A stretch of 64,000 nucleotides of DNA, from positions 31,294-95,293 of the forward strand of contig CATJHO010000100.1 of assembly GCA_949740535.1 (NCBI GenBank), read 5' to 3'. The notes beneath the pieces are model-generated. The model saw nothing but the letters and a program-made list of their open reading frames with translations. It was not told where the DNA came from and did no database searches. Positions 57,836-64,000 of this stretch are shown here, piece by piece. Position numbers and translations under genes: made by a program. This DNA comes from an uncultured Lachnospiraceae bacterium. GTDB taxonomy: Bacteria > Bacillota > Clostridia > Lachnospirales > Lachnospiraceae. How positions within the stretch are numbered: position 1 is the stretch's first letter; each line of letters opens with the position of its first letter.

Positions 57836-59614
57836 CTATTCCGTTGTAAAATCATATACCTCAAACACCTGATCCCCATACTCCAGCGTATCCACAAGAT
57901 TCCTGCCCTGGTACCGCTCCCCGTACAGGCTCTCAAAATACCGGTCCATATAACGCAGATTGACATTCTCCAGGGAAATCAGATATACATTTTCCTTCTC
58001 CACAATATCCCGTTTGGGATCGGTAATCCCAAGCTTTTCATTCTTCACATTCTCAAGGGGTGAAAAAGTATGCCAGCCGCCCACCGAGAGAAGATTGCTG
58101 AAGGCAAAATCCCGGCGGATGGTAAAATTATCCGTATAGGTCTCAATGGAAAAGGTCGTCATAAAGTAAACATGGTCCGGATGCTCCGCCATATAGCGGT
58201 TCACATCCAGAAACTGCAGATTGTAATCCCATCTCCAGTTATTATTTCCCTCCACAGTCTTCCAGGTCATGCCCGCAGTTAATGCCAGAAATACACAGAC
58301 CGCCGCAGTCAGTAAAGGTTCCGTAAAGCGTTTCTTCTTCCCTGTCTTCTCATTGTCTCGCTGCTTCGCAGCACACAGCCGGTACCAGATCCCAAGCATG
58401 GTCACAAACGCCAGCAGATACAGGGCAAAGCCTACCCGCTCCAGAATCCGGTTCCGGTATCCCAGGTACAGCCAGAACGCAGCCCACACAGCCAGCACCG
58501 ACAATACCAGATTCAGCTGTCTTCGGTCCCGGCCCAGCGCAAGACCGGCCGTCAATGCAATCATACACAGACAGAGGAGATTGGTCAAGTGGTAAGTATC
58601 CTTGCCCAAGTGCTCATAGATCTGCGCAAGACCCGTCCGCATCCGCTCCCCTGCCGAATGGCTCTTAAGGTAAATCTCTCTGGAATGCTCCGCCAGCTTC
58701 GCCATATTCTCACTGTAGAGATTGTCTGTGAGATAAAGAGAATAGCGCTGCAGATTCTCCGCCTCCTCCGGCGTAAATCCCAGAGAATCGAAAAATGCAG
58801 GATCCTCCTCATAATTTTGCAGGCCGTAATAATCCATAATGGCTTCCCGGTTCACATTGTAAGTCCGAAACTCCCGCCATGCGGGCGAGCAAAAGGCAGC
58901 TGCTTCCACTCCCAGAATCAAAACCGCTCCCGCCGCCAGACCAGCGGGAATCCAGGGATGCTTTAACGTAATGGGCCATCTTCCGCGCTTCTTAAAAGAA
59001 CCGTATTTCCACCAGAAGCACAGCCCCGCCATCGGAAGCACCAGCAGAAACACATCATCCCTTACCATCAGTGAAAGAAGAATCAGAAAAACTGCTGTTC
59101 CCTCCTCTGCCAGCGCCTTTCTCCCCTCACCCTCATCAGAGGTATAGAACAGATAGATCCCCGCCGCTCCGGCAATGGCCGCTGTGGTCGTCCACTGAAA
59201 GGCTGTAATATGCTGTAAGCCCAGGCAGGTCAAAAGAAGCAGGGACAAGAAAACATAGATCCCTTTCCAGAGAAGACTCTTCCTGGCCGCCAGTCCCCGA
59301 TACAGAATCATGGAAAAAGCAAAAAGCACAATTCCAATCAGAATCAGCCCATACCAGTCCAGGCCGGGAAAAAGGCGGTAAAAACCGCTGATCACCAGCC
59401 CCAGTATATATTTGATATGAAGAAGATGGGCATCCGGCTCTCCGGTAATCACCCCGGCCGCCACATTGCGCATGGCCACATCATCGTTAATATCATAGAT
59501 AAAGGGCAGCTCCTGGTATGCAATTATAAAATAAATTCCTGTAATCAGAAAAGAAAGCATCAGCGCCGCCAGAACGCGGAGCTTCGTTCCCGCCTGCTTC
59601 ATGGTCTTACTCAC
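57836..59614 (-). CDS. Large polytopic membrane protein, putative GT-C-like, paralog a
   Basis: 592 aa; TM-rich; DINDDVAMRNVAAGVITGEPDAHLLHIKYILGLVISGFYRLFPGLDWYGLILIGI. Confidence 0.75.
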   Translation of the reverse strand: MSKTMKQAGTKLRVLAALMLSFLITGIYFIIAYQELPFIYDINDDVAMRNVAAGVITGEPDAHLLHIKYILGLVISGFYRLFPGLDWYGLILIGIVLFAFSMILYRGLAARKSLLWKGIYVFLSLLLLTCLGLQHITAFQWTTTAAIAGAAGIYLFYTSDEGEGRKALAEEGTAVFLILLSLMVRDDVFLLVLPMAGLCFWWKYGSFKKRGRWPITLKHPWIPAGLAAGAVLILGVEAAAFCSPAWREFRTYNVNREAIMDYYGLQNYEEDPAFFDSLGFTPEEAENLQRYSLYLTDNLYSENMAKLAEHSREIYLKSHSAGERMRTGLAQIYEHLGKDTYHLTNLLCLCMIALTAGLALGRDRRQLNLVLSVLAVWAAFWLYLGYRNRILERVGFALYLLAFVTMLGIWYRLCAAKQRDNEKTGKKKRFTEPLLTAAVCVFLALTAGMTWKTVEGNNNWRWDYNLQFLDVNRYMAEHPDHVYFMTTFSIETYTDNFTIRRDFAFSNLLSVGGWHTFSPLENVKNEKLGITDPKRDIVEKENVYLISLENVNLRYMDRYFESLYGERYQGRNLVDTLEYGDQVFEVYDFTTE

Positions 59615-61344
59615 CTCTGTGCCTGATACAAATAATAGTCACGTCCGTCAATGACCCGCTTATCCCTGCGGACCAGCTTCACATCTGGGTATTTATGTGC
59701 AAAATAGGTACCATAGAACCCGGTGTCCTCCGTATCCCGCAGAACCAGATATACATTGGAATCATTCAAAATGGCTTCCTCCACATCTTCCATCCCATAG
59801 ACCTCAAACCGTTCCCGGTCAATTGGTGAAAAGCTGTACCAGTCCCCCAGGGTCAGACAGCGGTTCATACGGAAATCCCCATGGGTTGTCACAACTGCCC
59901 CACCCAGAGGTTCTGCAATAAAACTTTCAATAAAATAAATCCGGTCCGTGTCGTTCTTACAGCCATCCTTGAAGAGCTGATAGTTGGAGGGCTCTTTTGA
60001 CGAATCCCGTAGAGCAGTACGGCACTGGAAAACAGCTCCCGCAAAACAGACAGCCAAAGCTCCCGTAAGAAGCAGGCGCTTCTGCTTTCCGGACGAATTT
60101 TTGGATTCCCGCTCCTCCGCCTGATAAAGCCGGTAAAAGAGTCCCGCTGCTGCCAGCAGCATAACCAGATACATAGAAAAAACCACCCGCTCCGGCAGAC
60201 GTCCCCGCACGCCTAAGTACAGCCACAGAACTCCTTCTATCCCCAGGAACAGAGCCAGCAAAAGCAGCAGACCCTTCTGACGGCGGAACGCCAGCACCAT
60301 GGCACAAAACAAAAAACCAAGAAAGGGAATGCTGACGGAAAAATATTTGGGGGAAGTCATTTCCTTCGCCACAAGACAGATTCCGTCCCAGATCCGCTCC
60401 TTTTTTCCCTTGCCGCCGAAGGTCTGCCGCCAGGCCTCCTGGCTGATGCGCTCCATCATTTCCGTATCCATGCCTTCCACAAAATACAGGGCATAGTGGC
60501 GGAGGTTCCGCACATCATGCTCGTCCAGTCCCAGCTCATCAAAAAATCCCGGATTTTCCTCATACAAAAGCACGCCGGAATAATCATAAACCTCCGACCG
60601 TGCCATATTAAATTCCTGATACTCTTTCCATTCCGGGCTTCTGTACACAAGCCCCTCAATCAGAGCCACAAGCCCCACAGACAAAAATACCGCTGCCGGC
60701 AGAATCAGCTCCCGCAGACGGATCCGGAAGTTCTTCTCCTTCCATTCAAAAAACCGCCATAAAAATACAGCCCCAAATCCCGGTAAAACCATAAAAAACA
60801 CATCATACCGGATGCCGAAGGTCAAAATCAGCAGAACCCAGATCAAGACATGGTCCACAAGCTTCCCAATTCCGGCCTTCTCAAAGGGAGCCGCATAGAG
60901 ATACAGAGCGCTGCCTCCAAGTACAGCCGCACTGATGGTCCACTCAAAGCACGCTGCATGATACAGGACTGCAATTCCAAACAGGCACAGGGAAAAGGCT
61001 GTGTAAACCGCTTTCCATAAGAGACTTTTATCTGCGGCCAATCCCCGGTACAAAACTGCCGCCAGGCCCAGAAACAGACTGCCCGCTATAAAAAAGCCAT
61101 ACCAGTCCACACTTCCATTCAGCAGATACAGTCTGCTGATGCAGAATCCCATCGCATACCGGATAAAGATCAGATGCCCGTCCGGCTTTCCCGTAAAGGC
61201 TCCGGAAGCAATATCCCGCATGATAATATCGTCGGCAATGGTATAGGTAAACCCCATTACCTGATACACTGCAATCCCTGCCAAAAGGGACACTGCCGCC
61301 GCTGCCAGCAGGCCCATACCGGCCCGGCGCCTGTCCTCTCTCAT
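59611..61344 (-). CDS. Large polytopic membrane protein, putative GT-C-like, paralog b
   Basis: 577 aa; TIADDIIMRDIASGAFTGKPDGHLIFIRYAMGFCISRLYLLNGSVDWYGFFIAG, aligns with paralog a. Confidence 0.75.
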   Translation of the reverse strand: MREDRRRAGMGLLAAAAVSLLAGIAVYQVMGFTYTIADDIIMRDIASGAFTGKPDGHLIFIRYAMGFCISRLYLLNGSVDWYGFFIAGSLFLGLAAVLYRGLAADKSLLWKAVYTAFSLCLFGIAVLYHAACFEWTISAAVLGGSALYLYAAPFEKAGIGKLVDHVLIWVLLILTFGIRYDVFFMVLPGFGAVFLWRFFEWKEKNFRIRLRELILPAAVFLSVGLVALIEGLVYRSPEWKEYQEFNMARSEVYDYSGVLLYEENPGFFDELGLDEHDVRNLRHYALYFVEGMDTEMMERISQEAWRQTFGGKGKKERIWDGICLVAKEMTSPKYFSVSIPFLGFLFCAMVLAFRRQKGLLLLLALFLGIEGVLWLYLGVRGRLPERVVFSMYLVMLLAAAGLFYRLYQAEERESKNSSGKQKRLLLTGALAVCFAGAVFQCRTALRDSSKEPSNYQLFKDGCKNDTDRIYFIESFIAEPLGGAVVTTHGDFRMNRCLTLGDWYSFSPIDRERFEVYGMEDVEEAILNDSNVYLVLRDTEDTGFYGTYFAHKYPDVKLVRRDKRVIDGRDYYLYQAQR

Positions 61345-62300
61345 GTTTCAGCCTCCTTCTTTCCCTGCCGCAGGTTCTCATATGTGTTGCGCACCTGCAT
61401 CAGATGCATCTCAAAATCCTGCTTATTCTTCTGCTCCATACTCTGGAGCACCAGGCCCGCAAAGAAAGACTGCAGGGCAGCTACCAGCACAAAGCAGCAG
61501 ACAATCAGTGTGGGAAATTTTGGCACCAGCCCGGTCTCCAGAAATTCTGCCACCACCGGAATCAGAAATCCAATTCCCAAAAGAGCCAGAACTGCTGACA
61601 GAAGGGAAAAGAAACTGAAGGGCTTATAATTCTTGTACAGATTCAAAATCCGCAGCAGCACCTTAAAACCGTCTGAAAAGGTATTCAGCTTGGACTCGCT
61701 GCCCTCCGGCCGGTCCCGGTACTCCACAATCACATTGTCCACCTGCATATGCTTGTCCGCCGCGTGGATGCTCATCTCCGTCTCAATCTCAAAGCCCTTG
61801 GACAGCACAGGGAAGGTCTTTACAAAAGAATAATTGAACGCACGGTAACCGGTCATAATGTCCTGAATATGGGTGTCAAAAAACCGGTTGATACAGTTCT
61901 TCACAAAGGAATTTCCGAAATTATGAAAGGGACGCTTATTCTCCGTATAGTAGGTAGAGGAAAGCCGGTCTCCCACGACCATGTCTGCCTTCTCCTCCCT
62001 TACTCTGCGCACCATTTCCGGTGCTGCCTCTGCGGGATAGGTATCATCTCCGTCTACCATCAGGTACACCTGGGCATCCACCTCCCGGAACATCCGGCGG
62101 ATCACACTTCCCTTTCCCTGCTGACGCTCGTAACGTACCACGGCTCCCGCTTCCCGCGCAATCCGGTCGGTGCCGTCGGTTGAATTGTTATCATACACAT
62201 AGATCACCGCATCCGGAAGCACCCGGCGGAAATCCTCCACTACTTTCTTTATGGTTCTGCCCTCGTTATAACAGGGAACCAGTACGGCTACTTTATCCAT
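61341..62300 (-). CDS. Glycosyltransferase family 2 (DPM-like, C-terminal TMs)
   Basis: 319 aa; VAVLVPCYNEGRTIKKVVEDFRRVLPDAVIYVYDNNSTDGT, LMVDGDDTYPAEAAPEM. Confidence 0.94.
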   Translation of the reverse strand: MDKVAVLVPCYNEGRTIKKVVEDFRRVLPDAVIYVYDNNSTDGTDRIAREAGAVVRYERQQGKGSVIRRMFREVDAQVYLMVDGDDTYPAEAAPEMVRRVREEKADMVVGDRLSSTYYTENKRPFHNFGNSFVKNCINRFFDTHIQDIMTGYRAFNYSFVKTFPVLSKGFEIETEMSIHAADKHMQVDNVIVEYRDRPEGSESKLNTFSDGFKVLLRILNLYKNYKPFSFFSLLSAVLALLGIGFLIPVVAEFLETGLVPKFPTLIVCCFVLVAALQSFFAGLVLQSMEQKNKQDFEMHLMQVRNTYENLRQGKKEAET

Positions 62301-64000
62301 TCTCTATCCCTCCTCCAAATCAGAAACAGGATCAGCGGGGCGCAGGCAATCAGCGGATAATGATACCGCATCTTGACCACCGGTCCCAGCAGGGTCGTAA
62401 AAAAATACATCAGCAGTGGAATCACCAGAATGAGTTCCCCATACTGCTGCCGGTACAGCAGCAGTAAAATTGCAAACAGCAGAAGCCAGGTATACGTACC
62501 CAGATTGAAGCACGCAGCCAGCACCGGCACCTTCTGGAAGGAGGATTCATTTCCAATCCTCCGGTAAACCTCCGACAGCGCGGGAAGCTTAGGCTCCATC
62601 ACCACATCCACATCCTCCCGGAATTCCTTGCAGTAATATTCAAAATAATCCCTTCCCCGCTGGGTATCCTCAATGGAATTTCCCGGATACCAGTACCCGA
62701 AGGTATTGGCCAGAAAGGAATCTATATACACCTTCTTATGCCGCATTCCTGCCGACAGCCAGGCCTTCAGGAAAGGACCCGGATTCCGGTTAAACTCCTT
62801 CCCGTCAAAATGAGCCTTGACGGGATCTGCAAAACGTGAAAGATAGGACTGCATTCCTTCCTCCCGGATAATGGAGAGAAATGCTTCCTTCTCCCCTTCA
62901 GTCAGTCCCTGATAATCCAGGTTGTAAACCCTGGCTGCTGACTGCATGAGGACGCTGTACATCTCCCTGGGATCCCCCTTCTCAATTCCCAGCATTCCAT
63001 AGCCCGGCCCCGTATACAGGCCATAAAGGCTCAGACAGATCAAGATCAACACGCCCATGCGCTTCCAGTATTCTCTGAAGGTCCACATCAAAAAGGGAAT
63101 TGTTAATAGAAACGTGTGAAAAGCATTATTTCGAAACGCAAACAGGAGAAATATGGTCCCGCAAAAGGCGGCCTGTCTCCAGACAGAATAAAAAAACGTC
63201 TCCTTTTCCTCCACAATTTCAAAAAGCTGTACCAGAAACACTGCAGATAGTGCCGTAAACAGCGAATCCTTCGTCGCACACAGCGCCATCAGGCTGTTCA
63301 CCGGATGAACCGCGAAAAAGACAAACGCGCCTATCTGAAGCCATTCCGGCGCCTGCCGTTTCTTCAGATACCAGCAGACGTAAGCATACATGGCCGACAT
63401 CCCTGACATCTGAAGCAGGGAGTACAGAAGCGCCCCCCCATTGTTCGTTCCAAAAAGAGCAAGCCCTGCCTGCCTGCAGACTCCCAAAAGGGCTGTGTGG
63501 AGAATGGGATGATGGCTGGTCACCGCTCCGTCCACAAAGCTGACCAGCTGCCAGCCGCAGTCATAGGAAAAAATTCCCGGCCAGGAAGCCAGCAGAACCG
63601 GCATCCAGGATAGAAAGAGAATCAGCCAGCACAGAAGATACCAGCGCTTTCCCGGCTTCTGGCTCTTCCAGGGAACGGTTTTCCCCTCAGATAAAAGAAG
63701 CAGCAGTGTCCCCGCGCAGCTTCCCAGAAATGGTATCAGACATAAAACCGCCCAGAAGACATTCCCATGCCAGATGGTGTCCGTATAATTCAGAGAAAAT
63801 CCCATACAGGTCATAAGAGAAGCCAGGATCCCCCCGGCAAGGCCATAGAGAAAAGTGCGTCTGTCCGGGCTCTGATCCAGATAGTGTAGGCACAGAAAGA
63901 AAAAAGCGCCAAACACAGCCGCGCAGAGCACACTGTTGGAGAACATGGTGCTCTCTCCCCGGATCTGGTAAAGCAGATTGAAGCCTGAAAGGGCCGCAAA
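62288..64000 (-). CDS. Large polytopic membrane protein (DUF6020-like), 5' end beyond the window (partial)
   Basis: ORF annotated from ATG 63946 but frame stays open to the window edge (FAALSGFNLLYQIRGEST-M); SWPGIFSYDCGWQLVSFVDGAVTSHHPILHTALLGV, NSLMALCATKDSLFTALSAVFLVQLFE. Confidence 0.8.
   Translation of the reverse strand, partial: FAALSGFNLLYQIRGESTMFSNSVLCAAVFGAFFFLCLHYLDQSPDRRTFLYGLAGGILASLMTCMGFSLNYTDTIWHGNVFWAVLCLIPFLGSCAGTLLLLLSEGKTVPWKSQKPGKRWYLLCWLILFLSWMPVLLASWPGIFSYDCGWQLVSFVDGAVTSHHPILHTALLGVCRQAGLALFGTNNGGALLYSLLQMSGMSAMYAYVCWYLKKRQAPEWLQIGAFVFFAVHPVNSLMALCATKDSLFTALSAVFLVQLFEIVEEKETFFYSVWRQAAFCGTIFLLFAFRNNAFHTFLLTIPFLMWTFREYWKRMGVLILICLSLYGLYTGPGYGMLGIEKGDPREMYSVLMQSAARVYNLDYQGLTEGEKEAFLSIIREEGMQSYLSRFADPVKAHFDGKEFNRNPGPFLKAWLSAGMRHKKVYIDSFLANTFGYWYPGNSIEDTQRGRDYFEYYCKEFREDVDVVMEPKLPALSEVYRRIGNESSFQKVPVLAACFNLGTYTWLLLFAILLLLYRQQYGELILVIPLLMYFFTTLLGPVVKMRYHYPLIACAPLILFLIWRRDREWIK

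Noticed and set aside
1-64000. Prophage, IS element or integrated plasmid
   Set aside because: No transposase, integrase, recombinase or phage structural genes were recognised; gene content is chromosomal.

Overview
The window looks like chromosomal DNA from a Gram-positive anaerobic Firmicute. Lachnospiraceae-like is an inference from gene content and order; no search was run. About 58 protein-coding genes, almost all on the minus strand, and one tRNA-Trp(CCA) are supported. From left to right: (i) housekeeping genes: ABC transporter/CARDB pair, glyA, aspS, hisS, HD-GYP, hemZ, MBL hydrolase, rel/spoT, apt, an ECF sigma operon, yitT, xpt, a divergent Sir2, arsC/spx-like, ydcF, SEC-C, radA, clpC, SH3 protein, and a plus-strand feoA-feoB fusion; (ii) purE-M-N-D and pyrF-K-D-E blocks; (iii) glmS followed by a roughly 22 kb cell-surface glycan locus. 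The glycan locus holds an LCP ligase, a polyprenyl-P sugar transferase, many GT2s, a DUF4956/VTC-domain/CotH/CotH module, GtrA, an ArnE/ArnF-like SMR pair, ATP-grasp, a Fuc4N-type aminotransferase and several large membrane proteins. The most unusual non-coding signal is a family of five ~108-112 bp intergenic units (upstream of aspS, twice in tandem upstream of hisS, upstream of a 50-aa membrane ORF, and upstream of glmS). They are bounded by direct repeats (GTTCCGCAG on +) and can fold into a conserved hairpin with compensatory base changes; one copy has apparently rewritten the C-terminus of HisRS. Other long hairpins and a second direct-repeat-bounded hairpin element are also reported. The best candidate protein systems are the putative undecaprenyl-phosphate-linked aminosugar modification pathway and the DUF4956-VTC-CotH module.
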